Part shown: positions 32,300-41,874 of the stretch, one piece after another
Numbering within the stretch: the first letter of the stretch is position 1
Layout: every line of letters begins with the position of its first letter
NCBI GenBank assembly: GCA_023091735.1
Contig: JALKBU010000394.1
Location: 1 to 43,334 of the forward strand
Direction: 5' to 3'
Length of the DNA: 43,334 nt
DNA from: Trichomonas tenax
Lineage: Eukaryota; Parabasalia; Trichomonadida; Trichomonadidae
Program-made: the position numbers and the translations under genes
The notes under the pieces: generated by a model
What the model was told of the DNA's origin: nothing
Databases searched by the model: none
Seen by the model: only the letters and a program-made list of their open reading frames with translations

Positions 32300-32528
32300 A
32301 GTAGTATAGTGAAGGGGTTACTTGTCATTCTAAATATAGAGGATGTATGACAACATATATATTTATATTGCAATTCCGGACATATATATATTATTTTAGA
32401 CAAATAAAAAAATTAAATTATTTAAAAAAAAAACTTAAAAATTAATGTCCGGAATTACAATATAAATATATATGTTGTCATACATCCTCTATATCCAGAA
32501 TGACAAGTAACCTCCTCACTATACTACT
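32300..32528. mobile_element. 229-bp MITE with 84-bp inverted ends
   Basis: Left arm 32300-32383 and right arm 32445-32528 are reverse complements with five mismatches in 84 (94%). Ends AGTAGTATAG / CTATACTACT. ATTTTT lies directly outside at both sides (32294-32299 and 32529-32534), a 6-bp target duplication. The AT-rich middle of 61 bases has no ORF. The close match of the arms suggests recent activity or hairpin-based gene conversion. Confidence 0.85.
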
Positions 32529-32810
32529 ATTTTTCAATAAAAAATATTGAATAACTTTTATTTTTAATCATAGAATATGAATCTATAAAGAGTATAATAT
32601 CAAATCCTATGGGAAGAATTAATTTCAAGTTTTTATAATTTCGATTATTTAAAAATCAATTATTTTCGATTTTAACTTCATAAAGCAATTATATTCTCTT
32701 TGCAATGTTAAATTTATGCTTATCTTAAGTAACAAATTGTTAATTCAGTTGAAAAGTGACTTTTTATCCAAAAAATGACATTGTATAAATATCGAAACAT
32801 TGTATAAATA

Positions 32811-33200
32811 ATGATCTTATTTTTGAATTTTTCACAAATAAGTTTCGATCGAGTCAACAAAAGGAAAAGGTCTGAATTCTGCAGTTGATATAAGAGAGAG
32901 ACTCACAAACCGCTTTATTACTATAAATTTTATGATACAACAATTCTACCTGAATATACATGGGCTAAACGATAAATCGCTTATTTTCTCTTCTAAAATA
33001 ATATGTTTTGAGTTGAATATTATCGATAACTGGAAATTAGCATTAATAACAAAGTTTAATTGACAATTTTATCCCTGGCCCAAACATGCGGAGATTTATA
33101 TTGCAAAATAACTAAGTGATATCCCCGCAAAAAATGCTGATTTCCATATAAGGTATTATGTGATGCAGTTTTCCATTGCTTATATTATTAATTCAACCAA
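32811..33200 (+). pseudogene. CAP/SCP protein relic (third copy)
   Basis: ATG 32811 opens MILFLNFSQISFDRVNKRKR SEFCS, matching the starts of both neighbours (ITFD..TKRRRSEFC). TGA then stands where the intact copies have Arg (CKRY). About 28 further codons still resemble the family (YKRETHKPLYYYKFY) before TAA. Around 33130-33190 a piece reading MQFSIAYII may be the membrane-proximal YWQFSINYF. The CAP core is deleted. Confidence 0.7.
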
Positions 33201-33256
33201 GACAAAGATAAGTGAAATAAAAATGCATCGAATATGGCAGATTATCCATCGTTTTA

Positions 33257-33300
33257 ATATGCCAGCATGGCATTAAAATTTTAATGCCATGCTGGCATAT
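33257..33300. repeat. perfect 44-bp palindrome
   Basis: Arms 33257-33278 and 33279-33300 are exact 22-base reverse complements with no spacer. The core is ATGCCAGCATGGCATTAAAA and its mirror. It lies between the CAP relic and the second intact CAP gene. It could form a cruciform or be a very short foldback insertion. Confidence 0.85.
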
Positions 33301-33654
33301 ATATTAACATCAAAATCAGGTTCTTCAAACCAGAATTTAATGAATTCGAATTTCATATTTGTTTACACAATTACATCAAATTTGTTTTGCAAGCGATAAG
33401 TTTCCTGTCTGTAGGATTTGAACATTGGTCACAACCAAGAAAGGTATCAGAATTTAACCAAACTATCATTTGTCCTTGATGATAAAATAATGCTCCAAAC
33501 ATTACAAAAACAAAAATTGTATTTGTTATTCAGACAGAGATTGTTGTCAATTAAGAAACCAAAAAATATGATCTTTGGTAACGGATCTCATTCTAATGCA
33601 GGCATTTCGAAAAAGAGAAATAAAGTCTTCTCTTAAAATATAAAAATTGACATT

Positions 33655-33660
33655 TCACTT
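33655..33660 (+). promoter_or_regulatory. Inr TCACTT for CAP gene 2
   Basis: TCACTTCATG places the initiator one base before the ATG at 33662. This selects the second Met of the frame as the start. CAP gene 1 and this gene share TTTCACTTC, but in gene 1 it lies after the chosen ATG. Confidence 0.6.
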
Positions 33661-33661
33661 C

Positions 33662-34726
33662 ATGTTTCTTTTTTATATTTCCGAAAAAATAACTTTCGAC
33701 AAAGTTACAAAGAGAAGAAGATCGGAATTCTGTAAGAGATATAATAAAGACTTTCTAGCATGGACAGGGGATTATTTTTGGTCAAGAAAACCCGATTCAA
33801 CAGATCAATGTATTGTTCCAACATATAATAAATCAAAAGACGATGACTATGCATTAAGGACACTTAATTTAATTAGATGGGCGACAGGATTTGAAAATAC
33901 AGTAACAATCGATGATAGATTCCATAAATCTCAATGTGATTGTGTTATTTATCTTTATCATTATGAAAGTTTGACTCACTACCCTCCAGCAAATGGAACA
34001 TGCTATTCAACAAATGCTTCTGCTGGTTGTGGATCATCAAATCTTGCTTGGAATTATAATAATGCTGCAGCATCAGTTGTCGGATATTATTATGACAATG
34101 GTGTTCCATCTCTTGGACATAGATTATGGGAACTAGACCCATATATGGAAAAAACATCTTTTTGTGGCGTTGGTGCCTTTAGCGCAATGAAAGTATTCTA
34201 TATGACAGGAAAAGAGAAAATGTATGGTGTTGGTGATTTGCCATTTAAAGCAGTTCCACCTCCAGGACCTATTGAATTAAGTTTGATTCCAGCACGATGG
34301 TCATTCGAAGGATCGAAAATGTGCTCGAATGCGAAAATTACGACAAAACAGAACGGAACAGTTGTTGAACAAGAAAACATATTAACATCAGGTCAAATGT
34401 ATCATTGGATTCCGAAAATTACCAAAACATATAATACATCATATAGCGTTGAAATTGATTGTGGTGATTATTCATATTCATATGCAAGCTATTCGACAAA
34501 CTGCTCTGTGAACATTGAAGATTTGGAATTCGATCGACAAGTTGGACGTAAATCAAACGGAATCTATTGGCAATTTGCAATTAATTATTTCAATGTTGCA
34601 ATTTTCCTCGCTGTTATTTTGTTAATAATAATTTCAATTATTTGCAGTAAAACATCCCGATGTACCAAGAACATAGATGGTTCAGATGAAAACAATGATC
34701 AAAAAGATGTTGATACTGCAGCTTAA
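33662..34726 (+). CDS. CAP/SCP-domain single-pass membrane protein 2
   Basis: 354 residues beginning MFLFYISEKITFD. Same layout as copy 1: SLTHYPPANGTCYS (103-116), GCGSSNLAWN, GHRLWEL (152-158), Cys-rich beta region, NCSVNIEDLEFD, span about 307-329, then a Ser/Asp-rich acidic tail where copy 1 has a basic one. The two proteins are clearly paralogous, but this copy uses AT-rich codons while copy 1 uses more C/G-ending codons, so they have long evolved apart or one has been more recently selected for expression. Expected at the cell surface. Ends TAA. Confidence 0.85.
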   Translation: MFLFYISEKITFDKVTKRRRSEFCKRYNKDFLAWTGDYFWSRKPDSTDQCIVPTYNKSKDDDYALRTLNLIRWATGFENTVTIDDRFHKSQCDCVIYLYHYESLTHYPPANGTCYSTNASAGCGSSNLAWNYNNAAASVVGYYYDNGVPSLGHRLWELDPYMEKTSFCGVGAFSAMKVFYMTGKEKMYGVGDLPFKAVPPPGPIELSLIPARWSFEGSKMCSNAKITTKQNGTVVEQENILTSGQMYHWIPKITKTYNTSYSVEIDCGDYSYSYASYSTNCSVNIEDLEFDRQVGRKSNGIYWQFAINYFNVAIFLAVILLIIISIICSKTSRCTKNIDGSDENNDQKDVDTAA

Positions 34727-34839
34727 TATTATATAACATGATTTATATCATCTAACAATTTGCTTACAGCCAAAGTGAAACATATGGCAGTAATAAAAAT
34801 GTTAAGTAAACCAGTTTTTAATAAAGGTTTATACAGCAT

Positions 34840-35157
34840 ATGCGTCAAAAAGCACTGGTTGCAAATTTAAATGTTGTTAATAATACAGTTTCAACATCGC
34901 GAGTTATGTGTTCAAGAGTCTAATCTCCACATTCAAAGTTGTTACATTTTTGGAAATAGTGGAGCTCCAACATTTGGCATTCAATTTAATGGGAGTATAT
35001 TTATAATTTTAATATAGATAGCATCAATTCAGGAAATAATATTTTTTCTTCTAGCATGGAGACAGAATTGTTTATTAACTCTTTGTCTTTTTATAGAAGT
35101 ACAATCAAATGCATTTATTCTTATGAAGAAAAAACATTATATATATATAATTCATGA
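34840..35157 (+). pseudogene. Pmp-like surface protein fragment, copy E
   Basis: Plus strand. ANLNVVNNTVSTSRVMCSRV, TAA, then other frames with SNLHIQSCYIFGNSGAPTFG and ELFINSLSFYRSTIKCIYSY. It resembles the NVVNNTQTGNYG-to-INNEAS part of the frame at 13963 more than copies A-D. Two frameshifts; dead. Confidence 0.55.
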
Positions 35158-35227
35158 AATTGATATAAGATTCACAATAATTATTTGCATAGACTATGTT
35201 TAGTTTACAATTATGTTATTATTATAA

Positions 35228-35326
35228 TTATGTTAAAGAAATAGCAATATCTAAACTTCGAGATGTTTCATCCTTTCTATCGATATATTGCGGTTGAGAA
35301 ATAAGATGAATTATTGAAAGCAACTA
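35228..35326 (-). other. in-frame continuation beyond TAG: membrane span end and tail
   Basis: After TAG the frame reads LLSIIHLISQPQYIDRKDET and continues to TAA at 35228. The first eight residues extend the hydrophobic span and the rest is a charged tail, which is what a complete protein would have. It supports either a recent nonsense mutation or readthrough. Confidence 0.4.
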
Positions 35327-35665
35327 AAGTCCGACTGTATATTTATAAACAAAATAAATCGGAACCAGCATTGTCAGGAATGTATTTACACTTTGATTTC
35401 CTTGATAATGAAATGTAAATAAAAAGTTTCCGATTAATATAAAAATATTTTCAACAGAGAACAAAATACAGTAATATGTTCCAGAATTGAGCTTAGTTTT
35501 TCTAATGGAGAATCCATTTCGTATTAAATTAGATGCTACGTAAAAAAAGGAATTAAATACATTAATCCTATAAAAAAATAGAGGATCATCGCATTTATTG
35601 TAGTGAAAGCTAATTTTACATTTCCCTGAACCAAATGTTAGATTTAAATAGTCCAGCAAAGCCAT
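35324..35665 (-). CDS. multi-span membrane protein, unknown, stopped by TAG
   Basis: ATG 35665 (TCAACCAATATG) is chosen because the open frame begins with TTG upstream. 113 residues with two or three hydrophobic spans (about 28-43, 62-86 and 94-112). The last span is cut by TAG at 35324-35326; the frame then stays open 31 codons. No family was recognised; it may be a truncated relative of the seven-helix protein at 25203, but no sequence match supports that. Confidence 0.4.
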   Translation of the reverse strand: MALLDYLNLTFGSGKCKISFHYNKCDDPLFFYRINVFNSFFYVASNLIRNGFSIRKTKLNSGTYYCILFSVENIFILIGNFLFTFHYQGNQSVNTFLTMLVPIYFVYKYTVGL

Positions 35666-36003
35666 ATTGGTTGACAACAAAATCTAAATAAGGTTAATAT
35701 TTTATTATCCACATCTATAATAAGTTTAATCTTATTTCAACGTTATTCAAAAATAAAAAAAAAATACATTTTAATATGAAAAATAAAAAAAAAGTTTTCA
35801 TGTTTGAACATCCTTAAATTTAATTCAACAAATTAATATCACTTTGAATAATTCATATTTATCGACTTCTATTAAGTTTATATCAATTTCTATCAATCAT
35901 TACTTTATACTTTGAATCATTTATCATCAATGATATGTTATGATTTTATAAAAAAAATCTTATTATGATTTAAATTTATGTTCAAGAATATAATTGTTTA
36001 TTA

Positions 36004-38694
36004 CTAGATATTAACTGACATAAGCATTCTAGAGTAAGCCACAGCCATTGTTTGTGTCTCACAGCGAAGTCGCATGTAACCAACTGTTCTTCCTTCTTCA
36101 TTGACTTCAAGAGAAATGTTAAGTAATGCGTATTCATTGAATATAGATGCAGAGCAAAGGTTGACTGTTGTGAATGTGCAATCTTCATCGTACTCGTTCA
36201 TTAATGCGAACTTTCCGATTTCCTGAACTCTCTTAATAAATGCAGGGATGCTTGTATTAGTCTTGACTGTAATCTTCTTCTCCCACTCGAATGCATACCA
36301 CTTGATACGGTAGTCTGACTGGTCCATCTTTTCTGGATTCATGTATGACTCCGGAGTAATAGTAATTGGAGAGATTGGCATAAGCTGGCGATCACCAGTG
36401 CCTTCAATATCATAAAGAATATTACCGAAGATGCGTCCAGCTTCAGCACTTGTTGCTTTAACTGTAGCATGGACGACATCTGATTGGTTGGCGGGTAATG
36501 TAATAACTGCTGGTTTGTCGACGATTTCGAGCTTGCCAGAGCAATAGAACTCCACGCGAACATTGTGGAAGTTTGCCATACTCTGGTTAAGGAGGCGAAT
36601 ATCCATACCAATGTCGAACTTTCCTGGCTTCATTGTGCACTCGCAGAAGACTGGATCGCAGTTACCTGTCAAGACAATAAGCTCCTTAGCCTTGTATTCC
36701 TCTTCGACTGGGGAAGCTGTCTTCTTGACAGAAACAATTCCCTGCTCGAAGCGGCGGCCAAGAAGGCTCGAGAATGAAAGGCGCTGATCTGGGGCTGTGA
36801 AGTGCTGAGCACTATGAGCTGGTGACTTCTCTTCGTTCTCACGGCGTGTTGCTTCTGTGAGCTCTCTGAATGCTTCATCAGCATCGTCAACAAATGCATT
36901 GCGGTAGTCAGCTTCCTTGCAATGAGAAATGGCGGCGTGTGCGAGCAAAAGACGCTTCTCATGCGTGGATGATGTTGGGCGAAGAAGGATAGACTCAACA
37001 AATCCAAGGCACTTCTGAATAGGAGCTGTATCTGGGAAGCGGATGCAGATACGGGCCATTGCTGTTGCCATTGTTGAAGCAACGAAGATGTTTGCACCAC
37101 GATCGAACCACGAGCTCTTCATATCGAATCCTGGCTCCTTCTGGTTGGCATTATTATCTTGGGCTGGTACTGCATTGTCGACAGTGATGTAAGTGCCATC
37201 CTTACCGATGATTGTTGTCGTCGTGTTCTTAACAGTCTCTGGATTGCTGCATTCTTCTTCGTGACGGAAGAAAGCATCAATAATCGCATCAACAGAATCT
37301 GCACGCTTTGTGTAAAGAGAGATGAGATATGTCGCAGAGCGAACAATGCGAACGTTTGGAATAAGCGCAAGAATATTTTCCAAGTGGAGGCAAATCTTGT
37401 CTTGTTGTGACGGATCAACCATTGCGTAGTCGCGGATGATCATTGTTGCTTCGTATGATATATCGCGGTTGTTGTCAAGAACAAGTTGGCGGCATGTGTC
37501 GTAGATCTGTGATAAGATTGTTGGATATGTTGACGAGATTTGGCGGAACGTGATGAGAATGTTCTTGATGAAATCGCTTGCTGAAGCCGCCTCGTTCTCG
37601 CTCTGGCGAAGCTGCTGCTGTGACGTGATGTGGCTGAGAAGCTGCTGCGTTATGACGTTGATATTTGATGGACTTGCGAGCTTCTTAATCATTTTGAGAA
37701 TTGTTGCACGAATTGGCTTTGCTTTCATTGCAACGATGAGTTCTCCAACGATCTGCTGTGCTATTATTGGATGTGATGGGATGAGGTGCTCAATTTGTTC
37801 AGCAAGGCTGAGTTGAAGCGCTGCATTTGGAATTGTTTGCATAATCTGGCAAAGTGTCGAGAAAGACGCTTGTGAAGCTGTAGTTGATGTAGAGAGACTG
37901 AGAAGAGTGATTGATGCTTCGATTTTAACAGCTGGTGATGGAGAATCAAGCAATTCGATGAGAGCTGGTAAATAAGCTCCTTTACGTGACTCATTGCACA
38001 AACTTTTGATGAGTGTAACAGCTGTAAGTTGCATTGGCTGTGAAAGCCTTAAAACAGAATCGAGAATTTGATCCAAAAATGTTGCAGCGAGATCACGAGA
38101 AATGTCACAAAGAACAAGGAAGGCCACGCGTTTGCATGTCGGGTCCTTCTCTTCCTTCAATAGGTTAGCGATCTCTTCTGGCGCATCTGGAGCGACTTCA
38201 GGCCAACGCTGATGAATACGGCCAATTGCGACGACAGCGTGACGTCTAACGTATGCATTGTTGTGTTCGAGTGATCTAGAAACGAAAGGAACAACATTTT
38301 TAACTAATTCTTTTTCGTTGAATCTAGACAAGAAACGGAGCGCTGTAGCGCGGATGTATTCGTTGGGGTGTGTCAAATCTTTGATAATGCCGTCGCAAAT
38401 GAGGTGGAATTCCGGTTTTAATTCGCCTTTTCGGTCTCTTGTGTCGCAAATTTCGTAAAATAAGTAAAGAAGCTTCTTTACTTCGTGACTTCTCGATGCA
38501 GAAAGATTTGTGATGACGCCCATGAGAGCAGACTCCGGTGGTTGCTCGCCAGAAGCTTGATATTGAATTAACTTGCGGATGGAGTTAATTTGGACTTCAG
38601 TATTCGCGGAGATCGATAATCCGACTTCGATTTCGTCCCATTTTGGATTTTTCTTCTCCTCTGGAGGACAAAGGAAAGGCGAAACTTCTTCCAT
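36004..38694 (-). CDS. COPB1: coatomer beta subunit (beta-COP)
   Basis: 896 residues beginning MEEVSPFLCPPEEKK. This Met is chosen because TCACTTTT lies 8 nt upstream, while the longer frame opens in AT-rich leader sequence. The N-terminal two thirds are helical adaptin/HEAT repeats, including EYIRATALRFLSRF and AYVRRHAVVAIGRIH (about 130-180). A linker follows about 495-530, then the beta-C domain (about 640-780) and the appendage platform at the end (SASIFNEYALLNISLEV, GYMRLRCETQTMAV). It is one of the seven COPI coat subunits and works in Golgi-to-ER and intra-Golgi vesicle transport. Close to the human length of about 950. It ends TAG followed at once by TAA TAA. Codons are GC-rich, as in a well-expressed gene. 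Confidence 0.95.
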   Translation of the reverse strand: MEEVSPFLCPPEEKKNPKWDEIEVGLSISANTEVQINSIRKLIQYQASGEQPPESALMGVITNLSASRSHEVKKLLYLFYEICDTRDRKGELKPEFHLICDGIIKDLTHPNEYIRATALRFLSRFNEKELVKNVVPFVSRSLEHNNAYVRRHAVVAIGRIHQRWPEVAPDAPEEIANLLKEEKDPTCKRVAFLVLCDISRDLAATFLDQILDSVLRLSQPMQLTAVTLIKSLCNESRKGAYLPALIELLDSPSPAVKIEASITLLSLSTSTTASQASFSTLCQIMQTIPNAALQLSLAEQIEHLIPSHPIIAQQIVGELIVAMKAKPIRATILKMIKKLASPSNINVITQQLLSHITSQQQLRQSENEAASASDFIKNILITFRQISSTYPTILSQIYDTCRQLVLDNNRDISYEATMIIRDYAMVDPSQQDKICLHLENILALIPNVRIVRSATYLISLYTKRADSVDAIIDAFFRHEEECSNPETVKNTTTTIIGKDGTYITVDNAVPAQDNNANQKEPGFDMKSSWFDRGANIFVASTMATAMARICIRFPDTAPIQKCLGFVESILLRPTSSTHEKRLLLAHAAISHCKEADYRNAFVDDADEAFRELTEATRRENEEKSPAHSAQHFTAPDQRLSFSSLLGRRFEQGIVSVKKTASPVEEEYKAKELIVLTGNCDPVFCECTMKPGKFDIGMDIRLLNQSMANFHNVRVEFYCSGKLEIVDKPAVITLPANQSDVVHATVKATSAEAGRIFGNILYDIEGTGDRQLMPISPITITPESYMNPEKMDQSDYRIKWYAFEWEKKITVKTNTSIPAFIKRVQEIGKFALMNEYDEDCTFTTVNLCSASIFNEYALLNISLEVNEEGRTVGYMRLRCETQTMAVAYSRMLMSVNI

Positions 38695-38702
38695 TATTTT
38701 AA

Positions 38703-38708
38703 AAGTGA
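38703..38708 (-). promoter_or_regulatory. Inr TCACTT of the beta-COP gene
   Basis: Reverse-strand TCACTTTTAAAATAATG. Matches the trichomonad initiator and fixes the short 5' leader. Confidence 0.65.
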
Positions 38709-38711
38709 CAA

Positions 38712-39439
38712 AAATTGGAGAGTTTTTTTTATAAATTTTCGATATTTTGAGTATAAGCATTCTATTTGATGTTGATTCTAAATTCATTGAGAAATAGCGT
38801 TTTTACTTATTCTTTGTGATATCACATAATAAAACATATAATATCAATTATAAACTATATAGAATAAATATGCATTTCCTATGTAATGATGCTATATTAA
38901 GTAGAGTGCTTAAAATTTATTTTTTAACTCAAATATCGAAATTGCTTTTCAATACTAATATATTGCATTTAATCACTATAGATCGATAATGCATAGTATT
39001 TTTATGTTTAAATTTAATCTGATTGGATAAATTTATTTGAATGAAATTGATTGATTCAAATAAAATATCAAAATACATTTATGCTCATTACAAAACTACT
39101 CCGTTTCAATAATATATTGTATGTACAAAATTACAATCGATGATTAAATAATATTTTTACAAGATGATGTTTATAAATATATAAATACAGCGAGAGATGA
39201 GCGAACTCGAATATGTGATTGACTGATCAATTGCAGTGAATTGGAATGCATATGCATATGAATCAATGGAAACGATAGAAGGGAATGAAAATATAGAACG
39301 AAGATTCGAGCATCCCTGAAATGCATATGACTCTCGCTGTATGACTCACACAGAACAACTTTCAGATATGTTTTTGATTTGAAAGAAGATAGCTTAATTG
39401 TAGTCACTGTTGAAGAAATAGTGACTGTTTCTCCCTTTC
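38712..39439. other. AT-rich intergenic DNA
   Basis: No gene is supportable; the 78-codon reverse frame at 39171-39407 lacks initiator context and recognisable motifs. Confidence 0.4.
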
Positions 39440-40425
39440 CTAGATACTGAGAATCTCACCATTGAGAAGATAAATTCCTGATACACTCAAGAAAACATAG
39501 CGTGCATTTGGTGATTGATCGATGACACATCCTCCGTGTTCAGTGAGATTTGCAGGCATAATGATATCTCCAAAATTTTTACAGCTCTTGTCACGCCATC
39601 AGGAATCTTAACTGTTGTTATTCCTGAACGGTAAAATAATTGGGTCCTGAACAAAGTAAGACTCGATGGGAACGTTATTGTTCTTAAATTTGGCATATAT
39701 TTAAAAATTCCTGCGCCAGTTGATTTAATTTCATCTGGAATTATAATTGGTTCCGTCAGGCTATTTCTGAATGCAAATGATTTGAAGGATTATTAATTAT
39801 TATTTTTGAAATATGCAAATTAACAAAGCATCCTTCTTCTAATACAAAAACAGTTTCTGGAACAGTAAATTCATTAGAGTGACGATACAACATACAGAAG
39901 AGTCTGTTTTGTAGTACTGAATAAAGCATATCCATTGCTGTAATAATTCGGATTTCCAGGGGCAACTGTGATACCTTCCATCAAATTAATCTCATTGAAA
40001 ACAATTGCTTCAAAATATGTAACGTTTGGTGAAATTTAGAAAGATGTAATTTTTTGTTCCAATAAATGCATTAAATAACAAGCTTTTGATTCCGCAATTT
40101 GGTCCAAATGTAACACTTTTCAGAGTTTTAACGTATGCAAATGCAGAATTTTCAAGAGTTTCTAAAGATAATGGAATTTTAACATTAATTAATGATGTCG
40201 ATCGAAAAGCATTATTTCTTATTGATAATAATCCTTCTGGCAATACAAGAGTTGAAAGTTTAGAGTATACATCGCAGGCACGAACTCCAATAGTCTTTAA
40301 TCGTGTGCAAGGACTTCAATCTGCATTTAAAAGTTTTGTACATTTAAGAAATGAGAAATCGCCATTCGGAACTAAATTTGGGCTTCAATGTACTATTGTC
40401 TTTCAGAAACTGAACAATTTTTTGT
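39440..40425 (-). pseudogene. BspA-like leucine-rich-repeat surface protein pseudogene
   Basis: TpLRR/BspA repeats are clear: LSTLVLPEGLLSIRNNAF, LINVKIPLSLETLENSAF, LKSVTFGPNCGIKS, then in other frames VAPGNPNYYSNGYALF, EFTVPETVFVLEEGCF, NLRTITFPSSL, GITTVKIPDGVT and a normal-looking end (YVFLSVSGIYLLNGEILSI, TAG). TGA occurs upstream in NAD-stop-SPC. At least three frameshifts and one stop. Intact relatives are surface proteins thought to bind host cells and matrix; this copy is dead. Confidence 0.85.
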
Positions 40426-40521
40426 GCAGGCTCATACATGATCTATGTGACAATTGCGGTATTCAATATACCCAACATCTTCTTGTGAATTTTGTCTCAT
40501 TGTGTAAAAACAAAAGTTACA

Positions 40522-41272
40522 ATGACTGCATGGATAACAAGTATCATAGTGAACATTAGTTTTGTGCAAATGTGCTTTAGATTCAGTTGTTACGCGATTT
40601 ATCCTAAATCTGATAGCTTAACATTTCCATTATTATATATATTAACTTGGATTTGTATTTGCATATGGCCATGAATGTCTTGGCGTAAGTGATCGTGATC
40701 GATTAAGATCAGAAAGTGCCCGAGATTCATACTACAATATTTGTCCTAAATCATGCGTAAAAATGAGCATATCGACCCATTTAATCCTCCAAGATTATAA
40801 TCTAAATGAGAATTTACTAGCGGATTTTTATCTAGAAGGTGTTACTAGACAGTTTTATTTTCACAACAAAGTCGAAGGCATTGTTCCAAGAGTAACTTCA
40901 GGCGACTCTTGTATGTTCAAATCCTTAAGGTCACTTCCTATAGGGATCTTATATGAAATTTTGTTTGTGCTTGGGTACAGTGGAGCGGTTGATTTCTTCT
41001 ATTATTACAATGCTGATTTTTTGTATTTCTATTATATGAAGTCAGTCAGTGCATTTAATGATTTACGTGCATTAGAAAACCAAGTAGATCGAGGATTCAA
41101 AATCGTTGAGATTGTTCCGAATGCTGACAAAGATCCAAGCGTCCTCAATACTTATCTTGTTTAAATCATTAAGCAATTATTAGATCACCCAATAGATAAT
41201 TTTGATGATGAAATAAGAATAAGGATAAAATCAACTTTTATGCATAAGGATAATTATGTACACTGTTTATAA
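40522..41272 (+). pseudogene. broken membrane protein, unknown family
   Basis: ATG 40522 gives a hydrophobic frame (TFPLLYILTWICICIW). A shift leads to AYGHECLGVSDRDRLRSESA, then a long frame (40763-41164) with GDSCMFKSLRSLPIGILYEI and LENQVDRGFKIVEIVPNADK. After TAA at 41162 the same frame runs on as IIKQLLDHPIDNFDDEIRIR to TAA. It has membrane, soluble and tail parts but no recognisable catalytic motif. Confidence 0.45.
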
Positions 41273-41443
41273 CTATGTTAAAGCATATGTATGTGCAATG
41301 ACATAAAACGAAATTAGCATCAGCAAAATCGTCTATTATATTTGGAATACATGCCATTTATTAATCGAATCTAGCCCTGCTTTATGCTTTTGCATTCTCG
41401 ATTCTATTAGGCTCATTCATATCTAATTTTTGTGATGAAATGA

Positions 41444-41497
41444 TTCCGCCATGTAAACTAATTCTGCCACGTAAATTAATTATGGCATGTAAATTTA
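41444..41497. repeat. three tandem 18-bp repeats
   Basis: ATTCCGCCATGTAAACTA (41444-41461), ATTCTGCCACGTAAATTA (41462-41479) and ATTATGGCATGTAAATTT (41480-41497). A partial copy, CCATGTAAAC, lies near 41580. The (C/A)(A/T)(C/T)GTAAA core is shared with the dispersed motif at 16392 and 18139. The open plus frame over it (41440-41667) is not convincing as a gene. Confidence 0.55.
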
Positions 41498-41874
41498 CAA
41501 AAAGTAAATGCGCTCATTCTGAAATTTTTAGCAAAAATCAAGAATGTTATTCTGATAATGAATCTAATTCCAATAATTTTCCATGTAAACAAATTTTGTA
41601 TATTTATCAATTTGATCGAAAATATTTCACAAAAAATCAATTAACATCATATTGTGTAGCCATGTGAAAATGTTTTGCCAAACGTAAACTTAAGAAAAAT
41701 TTTGCAAAAAAATCAATAGAAAATATTAATCGATAATATTAGCTGATAAACATTTATAAACTTATGAAAATATATTTTAATATATACAGATTATAGATCA
41801 TAATTTCACAGATTTTCATGCGCGGACGATAATGTAAACATAGCAAAAATTAAATCTGATAATAAAATATTCAA

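Noticed and set aside
33418..33636. 72-codon ORF before CAP gene 2
   Set aside because: Starts with TTG, no similarity to the CAP family, and lies in the leader region of the real gene.
36339..38458. Many short frames opposite or within beta-COP
   Set aside because: Shadows caused by the GC-rich codons of a long real gene.
41440..41667. 75-codon ORF over the 18-bp repeats
   Set aside because: The frame is open because 18 is a multiple of three; it has no family match or close initiator.
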